Below, one piece after another: positions 7,657-15,338 of a stretch of 35,480 bases of DNA (position 1 is its first letter; every line of letters starts with the position of its first letter). This stretch comes from a virus. The notes below the pieces were generated by a model that saw only the letters and a list, made by a program, of their open reading frames with translations, had not been told where the DNA came from and searched no databases. The DNA lies in IMG/VR virus record IMGVR_UViG_3300023174_000386, positions 1-35,480 of that record; one strand, written 5' to 3'. The translations under genes and the position numbers were made by a program.

Positions 7657-8953
7657 TTTTTTATATGAGCATGACCGTGCTATGATTCTTGCGCCTGTTG
7701 GTGCAGGTAAGACGGCTATCACGCTACGCGCTATGTACGATTGTCTGTACAACGGCGTTGTAACTAGATGGCTAGTCATAGCACCAAAGCGTGTCTGCAC
7801 CGATGTATGGCCTGTTGAGCAACCGAAGTGGGCGCCGTTTATGAAGTTAGCCGTCGCCGTAGGCACACCAAAGCAACGCAAAGAAGCGTTTGAGTCTAAG
7901 GCGCTAGTGGTTGTGACCAACTACGACAACCTGCAATCGTTGCCAGACGACATGGACTTCGACGGTATCGTGTTCGATGAGTTGACCAGGTTAAAAAATC
8001 CGTCAGGCGCACGCTTCAAAGCCCTTAATAAAGTCATTGACCCCATCAAGATACGTTGGGGTTTGACAGGATCGTTTACTAGCAATGGCCTTGAGGATGT
8101 GTTTGGGCAATGTAAGATCATCGACCAACAGTTGTTAGGGCGGTCTAAGGGGGCTTTTATGCAAAAATATTTTATCCTAATGAATAAAGACTTTGGCGAG
8201 TGGGCGCCACGCAAGGGCGCGCTGCCTGAAGTGATGCACACGATTAAGCCTGCGACGTTTGTGCTAGATGCTGGCGAGTACGCTGACCAGCTACCACCGC
8301 TACACATTGTTGAAATGCGTTGCGATATGGCTGACCGTAGCCACTATGAGAAGATGAAGAAAGACTTTGTTGTGCAGTTTGGTAAAGAAAAAATTACGGC
8401 AGTTAGCGCAGCCGTAGTCACACAGAAGTTACAACAGATGTCGTCAGGGTTTGTTTACAGTACCGAAACAACTGCGTCCAATACACCTGGGCGCATGAAC
8501 GTCACCCAAACGCCTATTTGGTTTAGCACCCACAAGTTTGATATGTTAGATGAGCTGCTGAATGAGAATCAACGGGCGAATACCATTATTGTTTATAACT
8601 ACGTTGAGGAGCTGGCAGAACTCAAGCGTAGGTATCCTAGCGCACAGACGATCAATGACCCGCAGTCGATTGCCCGTTGGAACGCAGGTGAAATAGAACT
8701 GTTGTTAATCCACCCACTATCAGCAGGGCATGGGTTAAATCTACAGCATGGCGGCTGCAAGATGGTGTTTGTGTCTCTGCCGTGGTCGCTAGAATATTAC
8801 GAACAAACCATCGGTAGACTGCACCGAAGCGGTCAAAAGCATGACGTATGGGTTTACATCCTGATCACAACGAAAACGATTGAGGAACGTATTTTGGGTG
8901 CCTTGAAGGATAAAAAGGCGTTATCGGAAATAGCTATGGAGGAGCTGACATGA
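7613..8953 (+). CDS. SNF2-family DEAD-like helicase/ATPase
   Basis: A 446-residue superfamily 2 ATPase of the SNF2 type common in phages. Motif Q/I: RDYQ (7-10) and PVGAGKT (28-34); motif II FDEL (121-124); motif III LTGS (151-154); motif VI IGRLHRSGQ (400-408), the diagnostic SNF2 signature. It probably remodels or translocates on DNA during replication or recombination; no extra targeting domain is visible. AGGAG at 7601-7605 gives proper spacing to the ATG at 7613, so the 44-base overlap with the VRR-NUC gene is likely genuine. Its stop overlaps the next start (ATGA). Confidence 0.92.
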   Translation: MNGLRLRDYQEIAADFLYEHDRAMILAPVGAGKTAITLRAMYDCLYNGVVTRWLVIAPKRVCTDVWPVEQPKWAPFMKLAVAVGTPKQRKEAFESKALVVVTNYDNLQSLPDDMDFDGIVFDELTRLKNPSGARFKALNKVIDPIKIRWGLTGSFTSNGLEDVFGQCKIIDQQLLGRSKGAFMQKYFILMNKDFGEWAPRKGALPEVMHTIKPATFVLDAGEYADQLPPLHIVEMRCDMADRSHYEKMKKDFVVQFGKEKITAVSAAVVTQKLQQMSSGFVYSTETTASNTPGRMNVTQTPIWFSTHKFDMLDELLNENQRANTIIVYNYVEELAELKRRYPSAQTINDPQSIARWNAGEIELLLIHPLSAGHGLNLQHGGCKMVFVSLPWSLEYYEQTIGRLHRSGQKHDVWVYILITTKTIEERILGALKDKKALSEIAMEELT

Positions 8954-9168
8954 ACGAACAACAGTTGATTAAATTGTTAGAGAGTGCCGAGGGTACGATT
9001 GCACGGCTGATGCTAGAAGTTAATCGGCTATCTAAAGAAGTTGAGTTGCGTGAGTTAACAGAAGATGAAATAAAAGAAGTGTACGACCAGTATTTTGATG
9101 TAGAGAATTTTGGATGGTTACAACTTGAATGTATTAGAGAAATTTTACAGAAAGCGAGGGAGAAATGA
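8950..9168 (+). CDS. Small acidic phage protein (72 aa), paralogue of 9258-9479
   Basis: Unrecognised in function. The 72 residues are helical and charged; after an N-terminal coiled-coil-like stretch comes a block of the form LTEDEIKEVYDQYFD ending in ILQKAREK. The same arrangement recurs in the protein at 9258-9479 (VSDKEIEELAGFIF ending in LLQKAREK), and the last 19 coding bases before the stop are identical in the two genes. The block resembles the LTDEEI-type small domain found in many phages. ATGA overlaps at both ends couple it to the SNF2 gene and to the 25-residue zinc-ribbon peptide. Confidence 0.75.
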   Translation: MNEQQLIKLLESAEGTIARLMLEVNRLSKEVELRELTEDEIKEVYDQYFDVENFGWLQLECIREILQKAREK

Positions 9169-9242
9169 CCAACTACATTTGCGTACATTGCAAGTCAAAG
9201 ATATTAACCATATTGGTTAGATGCCCATATTGCAGTAAATAA
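9165..9242 (+). CDS. Zinc-ribbon micropeptide (25 aa)
   Basis: ATG at 9165 overlaps the previous stop (ATGA) and GAGGGAG upstream is a good SD. The 25-residue product has two CxxC knuckles, CVHC (6-9) and CPYC (20-23), ten residues apart, so it could fold around a single zinc. It starts MTNYI and ends SK. It is too short for an enzyme; binding to nucleic acid or a host protein is a guess. Overlapping start, SD and paired CxxC motifs are the evidence that it is real. Confidence 0.6.
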   Translation: MTNYICVHCKSKILTILVRCPYCSK

Positions 9243-9257
9243 CTAAGGAGAAGAACC

Positions 9258-9479
9258 ATGACTGAATCAGTAGCGTATATGTCTGAAAATGGCGTACTTT
9301 TTAAAGAAATGCCACCAAACCCTATGTTTGAATTGACGCCACTTTATAAATTGCGTGACGTATCAGATAAGGAGATAGAAGAATTAGCAGGTTTTATTTT
9401 TACTGAAGATCGGGCGTATGAATACTGCGATGTCTATAAATTTGCCAAAGCATTACTACAGAAAGCGAGGGAGAAGTGA
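9258..9479 (+). CDS. Small acidic phage protein (73 aa), paralogue of 8950-9168
   Basis: A 73-residue protein preceded by a clear SD (AAGGAG). Its C-terminal half follows the same pattern as the 72-residue protein two genes upstream (DKEIEEL, then LLQKAREK), and the shared 19 bases TACAGAAAGCGAGGGAGAA (9457-9475; also 9146-9164) encode the common tail and provide the SD for the following gene. Duplication followed by divergence is the simplest explanation. Function unknown; acidic and probably helical in its C-terminal half. Confidence 0.75.
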   Translation: MTESVAYMSENGVLFKEMPPNPMFELTPLYKLRDVSDKEIEELAGFIFTEDRAYEYCDVYKFAKALLQKAREK

Positions 9480-9670
9480 AAAGGTTATTACAATACAAAG
9501 CCAAGTTGAAGGCAGCGCTAGCTGAGGAAACAATCAGGGCGCGGCAGTATAACGCTGCTGCCAAAGCATTAAAAAAAGTTACTAACGAAACTATTGAACT
9601 ACAAAGAAAGGTAGAAGATGAAACCATTAAGCTGGCGCAAGCTACAAGCCGTACTCAATCAGCTCAATGA
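9476..9670 (+). CDS. Small coiled-coil protein (64 aa, GTG start)
   Basis: GTG at 9476 overlaps the preceding TGA (GTGA) and uses the SD GAGGGAG. The product is rich in Lys, Ala, Glu and Gln with heptad-like spacing over most of its length (KLKAALAEETIRARQYNAAA and onward), so a single helix or coiled coil is likely. It overlaps the next gene by 53 bases in another frame. No family recognised. Confidence 0.6.
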   Translation: MKRLLQYKAKLKAALAEETIRARQYNAAAKALKKVTNETIELQRKVEDETIKLAQATSRTQSAQ

Positions 9671-9812
9671 GTCTGAAGTATTAATTATGCTGATTGAGGA
9701 GCGACGTGGCCTTAAGCGAGCATCTATCATGGAGAGATTACACATGAGGTACAACACTTTGCGGGTTAGCCGTGAACGTATAGAAATAATGCGAGAGGCA
9801 ACCGCACCGTGA
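9618..9812 (+). CDS. Small conserved phage protein (64 aa)
   Basis: A 64-residue basic protein with SD AAAGGTAGAAG before the ATG. It carries the pattern LNESEVLIMLIEER, then MERLHMRYNTLRVSRERIEIM, which I recognise as a recurring small phage family of unknown function. Two helices, the second strongly basic, would suit nucleic-acid or protein binding. The 53-base overlap with the upstream gene and the GTGA overlap with the next gene show dense packing. Confidence rests on the SD and on the familiar pattern. Confidence 0.7.
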   Translation: MKPLSWRKLQAVLNQLNESEVLIMLIEERRGLKRASIMERLHMRYNTLRVSRERIEIMREATAP

Positions 9813-9979
9813 CAGAACCTGATTTTGCCTGTTGGTCACACGCCAATTTAGTTGAATTTGCAACAGAAGCGTATTCTCGGATTTTAGAGGATACTTATGA
9901 GATAGAATTATTAAAACGAGACTTGCGAATGGCTATTCAAGCCTATCGACAAGTCAATACAAGGAGCAACTATGAATAA
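9809..9979 (+). CDS. Small helical protein (56 aa, GTG start)
   Basis: GTG at 9809 overlaps the preceding TGA by three bases. The 56 residues start TEPDFACWSHANLVEF and end with LLKRDLRMAIQAYRQVNTR, a helical pattern (RDLR-AI-AYR-VN) that recurs in small phage proteins. No catalytic motif. Its 3' end overlaps the next ATG by eight bases, and AAGGAGC inside its last codons is the SD for that gene. Confidence 0.65.
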   Translation: MTEPDFACWSHANLVEFATEAYSRILEDTYEIELLKRDLRMAIQAYRQVNTRSNYE

Positions 9980-10148
9980 TACCGACAAGAATATGATTAC
10001 GCAAATGATTCGGGCAGGGCGATTTACCCCTGATATATGCGAGTTATTACAACAAAAACAAATTGAAGATGCTAGGAAAATGATTAAGCAGATGGGCGAG
10101 AAATATTGCTGCCATGCTATTAATGCACCGAAAAAGGGTGCATACTAA
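9972..10148 (+). CDS. Hypothetical small protein (58 aa)
   Basis: ATG at 9972, preceded by AAGGAGC. The 58 residues are rich in Met, Gln and Lys, and contain a YCCH cluster near the C terminus (47-50). Predicted to be helical. It is linked to its neighbours by overlaps on both sides; the last base of its TAA is the first base of the next ATG. No family recognised. Confidence 0.6.
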   Translation: MNNTDKNMITQMIRAGRFTPDICELLQQKQIEDARKMIKQMGEKYCCHAINAPKKGAY

Positions 10149-10330
10149 TGGACGACGATTACGAAGAATATGTACCTGTGCCGCAGAACAACGAAGGCCA
10201 CATGAGCCAGCAAGAAGTTGCAGATGAGTTAGGGCTTTCCCGTAGTCGAGTTAGCGAAATTGAAAGTATGGCGTTGCGGAAGTTTAAGTACCACTTGTTA
10301 AAAAAATACTCACTAGGAGACGTGATATGA
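10148..10330 (+). CDS. Stand-alone sigma region 4-like DNA-binding protein
   Basis: A 60-residue protein: an acidic N-terminal tail (MDDDYEEYVPVP) followed by a helix-turn-helix closely resembling sigma70 region 4.2. MSQQEVADELGLSRSRVSEI (19-38) and then ESMALRKFK (39-47) line up with bacterial HTLEEVGKQFDVTRERIRQI and EAKALRKLR. Region 4.2 binds the -35 element and contacts the beta flap of RNA polymerase. With no region 2, this protein could act as an anti-sigma-like competitor, a transcription adapter or a repressor; I cannot choose. It is embedded in the plus-strand operon, overlapping genes on both sides. Confidence 0.75.
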   Translation: MDDDYEEYVPVPQNNEGHMSQQEVADELGLSRSRVSEIESMALRKFKYHLLKKYSLGDVI

Positions 10331-10536
10331 AAACAGACGGCGTAGTTATTTTAGTAGCGTTATTTGGGATTATTGTCTGCACTTACTTGGTTGCTATGAC
10401 CGAGTTAACGCGTAGAGAAGATCGAGCAAAAGTTAATTGTGACGTATTGATGGGCGGATGGCATCCTGATACCGCTAAGAAATACGCTGAGTTATGTATG
10501 CAAGCGCGTGAGATGGCTAGGCAACAGTCACGCTAA
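10327..10536 (+). CDS. Small single-pass membrane protein (69 aa)
   Basis: Starts with an ATGA overlap on the sigma-like gene. Residues about 5-24 (GVVILVALFGIIVCTYLVAM) form one hydrophobic helix, followed by a charged 45-residue C-terminal part with two cysteines. It is the last gene of the plus operon and its 3' end overlaps the endolysin 3' end by nine bases in convergent orientation. Function unknown; a link to host envelope changes is possible but unsupported. Confidence 0.65.
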   Translation: MKTDGVVILVALFGIIVCTYLVAMTELTRREDRAKVNCDVLMGGWHPDTAKKYAELCMQAREMARQQSR

Positions 10537-11064
10537 CATGGTTGACGCAGATGTTTGCACGTCAGCTACACGCTTGAGCCATCCTTTGCCGTATGTTTGG
10601 AAGGTCGGCAACGACTTGTAGAACGCTTCTTTGCTATGACTAAACTTATTTAATAAGTCCTTACCATCAGCCTCTTGGATTGCTTTCATAGTTGCAGGGC
10701 CAATAGCACCATCAGCAGTAACACCAAGGGCTTTCTGTATCATTTTACGAGCAGCGGCTGGCCCAGCATTAATAGCAAAATCAAACACGGCGTAATCCAC
10801 GCCAGCAGGTAAATCATCACCTCGAACGGCATCCCAATAATCTCTTTTGTATAACGGTTTAACATCTTCTTTCTTTAGCGCTTTCATATCATCTTGCGTT
10901 ACTTCATGTCCTATGTACTTCTCCCAATTAGCTTGAGTACATCCTAGCATGGTAGAACCTTTGCGACCATCTGGTAACTTATTGCCAGGGTCACGCTCAT
11001 CGTTAGTAAAACCGCCCTCATGGGCTATGACCATATTAAACGACTTATCCCAATTATTTAGCAT
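10528..11064 (-). CDS. Endolysin, GH108-type muramidase
   Basis: A 178-residue peptidoglycan hydrolase. N-terminal glycoside hydrolase 108 fold with the catalytic E16 in HEGGFTNDERDPGN (15-28); the C-terminal part (KALGVTADGAIGPATMKAIQ and onward) matches the PG_binding_3-type domain that accompanies GH108. It cleaves the glycan backbone of the cell wall at lysis. No signal peptide or N-terminal anchor is visible, so export depends on the holin encoded immediately upstream, with which it overlaps by 11 bases. It is the last gene of the late block. I see no hairpin terminator in the nine-base overlap with the opposing operon. Confidence 0.92.
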   Translation of the reverse strand: MLNNWDKSFNMVIAHEGGFTNDERDPGNKLPDGRKGSTMLGCTQANWEKYIGHEVTQDDMKALKKEDVKPLYKRDYWDAVRGDDLPAGVDYAVFDFAINAGPAAARKMIQKALGVTADGAIGPATMKAIQEADGKDLLNKFSHSKEAFYKSLPTFQTYGKGWLKRVADVQTSASTMLA

Positions 11065-11455
11065 TTTTCTTCATGTCCATAATTTTTTCAAGGGTTCTAC
11101 CACCAAAATAGAAGGACATAATAAGCATACCCCATTGACCTAATAACTCAACATAATTGTTGTTTACCTCAATATCCCATGCACTCATCATAGCAAAGGT
11201 AGTGTATGTCATTAGGATAAATACCAGCGTCATTGGGCGAATGTTTTTAGATAGCCAAGAGTCTGACATCATGTCGGCTTGTTGTCGCTTAGTAAGTTCT
11301 TGTTGCTCGCTTACATCTGCTTGTAGCTGAGCCAACTCACCGTTTTGGGCTAAGGTTGCTAACTCCAACTGTGCCTTAGCCTTAGCCTCTGGGTCAGGGA
11401 TTAGCTTATCAATTAACTTACCACCAATATTTAGTATTGCGTCAAGTCCTAACAT
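11054..11455 (-). CDS. Holin of the 3TM superfamily type
   Basis: A 133-residue protein of the type annotated as holin of 3TMs (GTA-type holin). An N-terminal helix (LDAILNIGGKLIDKLIPDP) precedes an amphipathic Ala/Gln/Lys stretch, then hydrophobic segments around MTLVFILMTYTTFAMMSAW and LLGQWGMLIMSFYFGGRTLE. The WLSKNIRPMT pattern before the membrane part is characteristic. It would form the inner-membrane lesion that releases the endolysin. Its gene overlaps the endolysin start and follows three small membrane-protein genes. Confidence 0.82.
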   Translation of the reverse strand: MLGLDAILNIGGKLIDKLIPDPEAKAKAQLELATLAQNGELAQLQADVSEQQELTKRQQADMMSDSWLSKNIRPMTLVFILMTYTTFAMMSAWDIEVNNNYVELLGQWGMLIMSFYFGGRTLEKIMDMKKNAK

Positions 11456-11724
11456 TATTTTCTCCCGTATTTTTCACGTTCTTCAAGCAGTTGCACTTTA
11501 ACTTGCAATTGATTAATTTCTTTGTACAGTTCTTCTTTAAGTCTATGCCTTGCCTCGGCACTTAAAGGTGAGTCTGTAGGTACATTTTCTTTAGTAATTA
11601 AAGCAGGCATTTGACCTTCAATCTTTGTTAGTCTAGTAGAAAAGTCTGATACTTGACCTAATAACCATGCTAAACAAGCTACAACAATCGGCAGTACTGC
11701 TTTTAAAATGTCTTGAATATTCAT
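11455..11724 (-). CDS. Membrane-anchored coiled-coil protein (89 aa), spanin-like topology
   Basis: N-terminal hydrophobic helix (about 8-25) followed by a long charged helical part with heptads (RLKEELYKEINQLQVKVQLL). This layout is that of an i-spanin or of a small holin accessory protein. No lipobox-bearing o-spanin partner is visible in any frame that I examined, so the spanin idea is unproven. It overlaps the holin stop by one base and the 48-residue gene by four. Confidence 0.6.
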   Translation of the reverse strand: MNIQDILKAVLPIVVACLAWLLGQVSDFSTRLTKIEGQMPALITKENVPTDSPLSAEARHRLKEELYKEINQLQVKVQLLEEREKYGRK

Positions 11725-11867
11725 TTTTTATTCCAAAGTTCAAACAGCGTTTTTACTTTTTCTTCAAGGACAGACACTTTATTATCCATTTTGGCAAGAA
11801 CAATCACCAGCGTAACAAACCCCACAAGCAAAGGCCATATCTTTGCTAGGATGTCAACGGTTTCCAT
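11721..11867 (-). CDS. Membrane micropeptide (48 aa) in the lysis cassette
   Basis: Starts METVDILAKIWPLLVGFVTL and ends ELWNKK. One transmembrane helix (about 9-27) is followed by a short coiled-coil-like tail (MDNKVSVLEEKVKTLFEL). No SD is evident; its ATG shares a base with the upstream stop (TAATG) and its stop overlaps the next ATG (ATGA), so it is probably translated by coupling. Topology mirrors that of the 89-residue neighbour, suggesting a related role. Confidence 0.6.
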   Translation of the reverse strand: METVDILAKIWPLLVGFVTLVIVLAKMDNKVSVLEEKVKTLFELWNKK

Positions 11868-12064
11868 TATTTTACAATTACGGCTTGCATTAATTGCATA
11901 AAAGTATCCTTACCAAAAAATGTAACGACCATCAACGCATACAACATATATTCGATGCGAGCCATACGTTTAGCCCCACGATCAAATGATTCCTCGATGC
12001 GCTTATATCGTTCGGCGCATACTGCCTCATGCACGCTAATTCGTGTATTGTTCTCGGCTTCCAT
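11867..12064 (-). CDS. XhlA-like small membrane protein (65 aa)
   Basis: The first 36 residues are polar and helical (SVHEAVCAERYKRIEESFDR and onward); a hydrophobic helix follows (YMLYALMVVTFFG). The pattern HEAVCAERY plus a C-terminal membrane helix is typical of XhlA/haemolysin-like phage proteins next to holins. Likely membrane-associated lysis accessory; exact role unknown. One-base overlap with the next gene. Confidence 0.65.
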   Translation of the reverse strand: MEAENNTRISVHEAVCAERYKRIEESFDRGAKRMARIEYMLYALMVVTFFGKDTFMQLMQAVIVK

Positions 12065-12066
12065 AA

Positions 12067-14034
12067 TTACCTTGCAAGTGCGTTTTGGTTTTGTTGTTGG
12101 GGCGCTAACGAATTAACTATTTCTGGCTCGCCTAGCGTTACTGTAGCGTTTGGTGTGCTTAATCTGCCCTCAATACCCATCATTACTTTGCCTGTAGCAG
12201 GTACAACGGCTTTCCATGTTGCAGGATCATTTATTGCTTTTAATACTTTACTACGTTCTTGCGCCGGTAAGGTGGCTAATAATTCATCAAATGATTTAGC
12301 TGTTTCACCGGCTTTAGCTAATTCAATAAGTGTCTTTTTACCTACTTTGACGCCTAAAGTATCTAAAAACTTATTGGCGGTTGTTGCAATTACGTTAAAC
12401 ACATTGGGTAGACGGTAGTTAGGTAACTCATCTTTAAGCAATTCTGTGGCGCGTTGCTGACCTTGCGAGATCTGTTTACCTACAGACGCTTGTGTTTCTA
12501 GTTCTTTTGCAACTTCTTTTACTACTTTTAATTGATCAGGCGTTAATACTTCATTAAGTGCTTCAAAACGTGGGCCGCCACGACCACCGGCACGTTTAAG
12601 CATAGCTTCTTCGCCACGTCCTAAAGTATTTAAGAATGGCCCAATACGCTCGCCCCCACCTGGCTTTTCTAACACAGATACCATTTCTTTAAGCACTTGC
12701 GCTTGATTAACAGGTGCTGACATATCCGAAAAGATTTGACGGGCTTGACCGTACTCAGGTACTTTAGTCTCAAAAACTTTAACGTAATCGTCTAACAATG
12801 TACGAGCTGCGCGTTGTGCATCTTGACCAATTCCTGTTGTAGCTGTTGGGCCATACGCTATATCTCCTAATGCACGTTTAATATAGTGCATTGATTCACC
12901 CGTTATTTCAGGAATTTCGGCAGCAGTTTGTTTTGTAATTGGTTGGCCAGCAGCATCTAACACGCCTGTCGGTATTACCCCCGCAGGTTTAGAAGTACCC
13001 ATAATAAATGGACGGCCTTCCATCTTAGCAATTTCGGCTGCTTTTGCTAGCGTACCGTTTGGCATTCGACTTATAATACTTAATAAATCTGTATCAATAG
13101 GAACAACAGCTGTGTCTGCTGCCTCATACAACGGTTTAGACGCCATACGTCTCGCAGTAACCGCAGCGTCAATATCAGGTGTAACGCCTTTGATGGTTGA
13201 CATACGCGCTGCTTCATCTTGAAGCATTTTGGTCGCTTGAATTGATGGCGCAACTTTAGCTTGTACTTTCTGTAGCACCGCTTGAGTGCCTGGCGCAACT
13301 ATGCCGCCTTGTGCTAATGCTTGTTGAGCTGTTAAATTTTGCCCAGCTTGTGTAGATTGTTGCAACGCATTACGGCCTGCCTGTACATTAGCAGGATTTT
13401 CAAATGATTCGCGTGCTATTCTTGCAGCTAATTGTTTAGGTAACTGGTTAATATCTGCTACTTTACCTAATGCAGAAGAACCTAAATTAACTAATTTGTT
13501 AATTGCAGGGCCTACAACTGTTCTACCTAATATATCGTATGTAGCGCCTTCAGCAACATTAGTTGCGGCGGCAGGTAATCTTTGTGCAATTGTTTGTGGA
13601 GGTCTAAGTCCTAACGCTACATCGGCAGCTTGCAAACCTTCTTTAGCAATACCGTACCCTAACGCTGAACCAGCAACACCGCCAGTAATAGGATTGATTA
13701 CAAGTGTAGGGCTTGCTAAAGTACCTGCACCTGCGCCAACAGCGCCCCCAACCATGCCACCTAACATCTCTACGCTAGGGCCTGCAATCTGACGCGCTTT
13801 AACGGCTGCTGAGTAGAGCTTAGGATACTCTTTAGCCCATGCCGGCACTTCAGCGCCTACGTTAGCGCGCGTTTCTTCAACTGGTGCCGGTTGATCAGTT
13901 AGCCACTTATCACCAATTAAAAAGGCTTTAACGCCTTCTTTATTGGTTGCGGATTCCTTAATAGGCTGCCATTGATCGCCGATTAAAGCGACACGCTCAC
14001 CTGTTTGTGGATTGGTTGCAGTTTGAAGTGCCAT
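12067..14034 (-). CDS. Large virion protein, probable ejection/internal protein
   Basis: A 655-residue protein. The N-terminal 60 residues contain two similar short blocks (ERVALIGDQWQPIKE and VKAFLIGDKWLTDQP). A Gly/Ala-rich membrane-active stretch at about 90-130 (MLGGMVGGAVGAGAGTLASP) is followed by long helical, Gln/Ala/Lys-rich sequence. Large size, glycine zipper and position downstream of two ejection-like genes fit a protein that is packed in the head and delivered with DNA, like P22 gp16. No lytic transglycosylase motif is seen. Family assignment is by context, not by a diagnostic motif. Confidence 0.6.
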   Translation of the reverse strand: MALQTATNPQTGERVALIGDQWQPIKESATNKEGVKAFLIGDKWLTDQPAPVEETRANVGAEVPAWAKEYPKLYSAAVKARQIAGPSVEMLGGMVGGAVGAGAGTLASPTLVINPITGGVAGSALGYGIAKEGLQAADVALGLRPPQTIAQRLPAAATNVAEGATYDILGRTVVGPAINKLVNLGSSALGKVADINQLPKQLAARIARESFENPANVQAGRNALQQSTQAGQNLTAQQALAQGGIVAPGTQAVLQKVQAKVAPSIQATKMLQDEAARMSTIKGVTPDIDAAVTARRMASKPLYEAADTAVVPIDTDLLSIISRMPNGTLAKAAEIAKMEGRPFIMGTSKPAGVIPTGVLDAAGQPITKQTAAEIPEITGESMHYIKRALGDIAYGPTATTGIGQDAQRAARTLLDDYVKVFETKVPEYGQARQIFSDMSAPVNQAQVLKEMVSVLEKPGGGERIGPFLNTLGRGEEAMLKRAGGRGGPRFEALNEVLTPDQLKVVKEVAKELETQASVGKQISQGQQRATELLKDELPNYRLPNVFNVIATTANKFLDTLGVKVGKKTLIELAKAGETAKSFDELLATLPAQERSKVLKAINDPATWKAVVPATGKVMMGIEGRLSTPNATVTLGEPEIVNSLAPQQQNQNALAR

Positions 14035-14045
14035 ATCAACCTTTG

Positions 14046-15329
14046 TTATTTATCAACAGTAAAGCCAGGCGGTAATGCTGGGCCACCGCTACTAATACCT
14101 TCGTTTATCATACCTTCGGTAGTAAATTGGTTTTTACGATTTTCCATTATCCGTATAATAGTTTTTGCGGCTGCTTTTCGTGTTGCAACAGGTAACGCTG
14201 AATTAGCCAACTGACCGGCAGCCTCTTTGTAAGACGCCGTATCTTTGTCAGATTGTGGGCCTTCAAAACGCGGTACCATTTTAAGTGTCATATCAGCAAT
14301 TGGCGCTAGTGATGCTGCGGCAATAGAACCTTCAGTAGCATAGCCAACAAAATTACCCGCTGCGTCTAAAACTTTACCTGCGCCACTAGCGGTTGATTTT
14401 TCAAGAAGGCCGCCAGGTTTAATAGCGTCTTTAAGTTCTGTAATTGTTGTGCCAAGGTTTTTCTGTAACTCAACTTTTACATTAGCTGCTTTTTCAAACG
14501 TAGCGCTAGGTTTACCTGCCGCGCTAACTTTACCAACAACCTCACCAAATTTATTAAATTGCGTAACATTACCCGCAGCATCCGTAGTAGTGTTAGCAAC
14601 AATATCTCGACGTTCGCCAAGATTTATACGTTGTTGTTCACGTGCATTGGTTAATAATTCGCCAGGCGTTGCGGTTACTTGAGCCGTTCTTGTAACAACT
14701 GGCGCGCCACCCAAGCCAGGTGTTTGAATTTGTTCTGATATACCACCGCGAGTTACGTTCTGAATAACAGGTTTATTTAATTCAGTAAATTTAGCAAGCG
14801 TTAAAATATTTTGATTTAATAATTGTTCAAATCCGCCTGGTTGTTTTATTGCTGCGTTAAGTTTTTGTCGTATTGAGTCTTCTGTAACGCCTGCACTTTT
14901 TAATTGAGGCCCTAACAAAGGGTCTTTTAAATTATAAAGTGAACGGGCTAAAAATTGTTCAGGTGTTGATATATATTGAAAAATGTCTTTCTCTTGTTTA
15001 TATCTGTCCGTTAAGTTTTTTGACACAAGTCCTTCAGATTCTAAACTTGTTTTTTTATACGTAGCTATATCTTTTTGAAGTGCAGCAGCTAACTTAGGAT
15101 TAACTTTAGCTACATTTTTAATGTAATCAGGATCGTTTATGTCTCCTGGAATTTCTCGTAAAGCATTACGATCAGCCATATCTTGTTGCGCTTCTTGCAT
15201 TTTCAACATATTTAATTGTTGACCTTGTTGCCCACTTTGAATCTGCGTCATTGCCGCCAATTGATTTAATGGATTTTCAATCTGAACGGGTCTAACGCCC
15301 ATTGCAATACTTGGATCAATAGTTGCCAT
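14046..15329 (-). CDS. Virion protein, probable ejection protein (427 aa)
   Basis: A largely helical 427-residue protein with a Gln/Met-rich N terminus (LAAMTQIQSGQQGQQLNMLK) followed by Ala/Lys/Leu-rich helices and a C-terminal part with Gly/Pro (SSGGPALPPGF). No enzyme motif. The Q/M-rich start is typical of podovirus internal proteins. It lies between the P22 gp7-like protein and the 655-residue protein, in the order expected for gp7/gp20/gp16, so a gp20-like ejection role is likely. Recognition is by position and composition. Confidence 0.6.
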   Translation of the reverse strand: MATIDPSIAMGVRPVQIENPLNQLAAMTQIQSGQQGQQLNMLKMQEAQQDMADRNALREIPGDINDPDYIKNVAKVNPKLAAALQKDIATYKKTSLESEGLVSKNLTDRYKQEKDIFQYISTPEQFLARSLYNLKDPLLGPQLKSAGVTEDSIRQKLNAAIKQPGGFEQLLNQNILTLAKFTELNKPVIQNVTRGGISEQIQTPGLGGAPVVTRTAQVTATPGELLTNAREQQRINLGERRDIVANTTTDAAGNVTQFNKFGEVVGKVSAAGKPSATFEKAANVKVELQKNLGTTITELKDAIKPGGLLEKSTASGAGKVLDAAGNFVGYATEGSIAAASLAPIADMTLKMVPRFEGPQSDKDTASYKEAAGQLANSALPVATRKAAAKTIIRIMENRKNQFTTEGMINEGISSGGPALPPGFTVDK

Positions 15330-15338
15330 AATTAGTCC

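Noticed and set aside
7363-10536. Lysogeny or immunity module
   Set aside because: The only HTH protein is sigma region 4-like; no integrase, excisionase, CI/Cro pair or attachment-site-like tRNA end was seen.
12029-12418. 129-residue plus-strand open frame
   Set aside because: Antisense to the 655-residue virion protein; no SD and no recognisable pattern.
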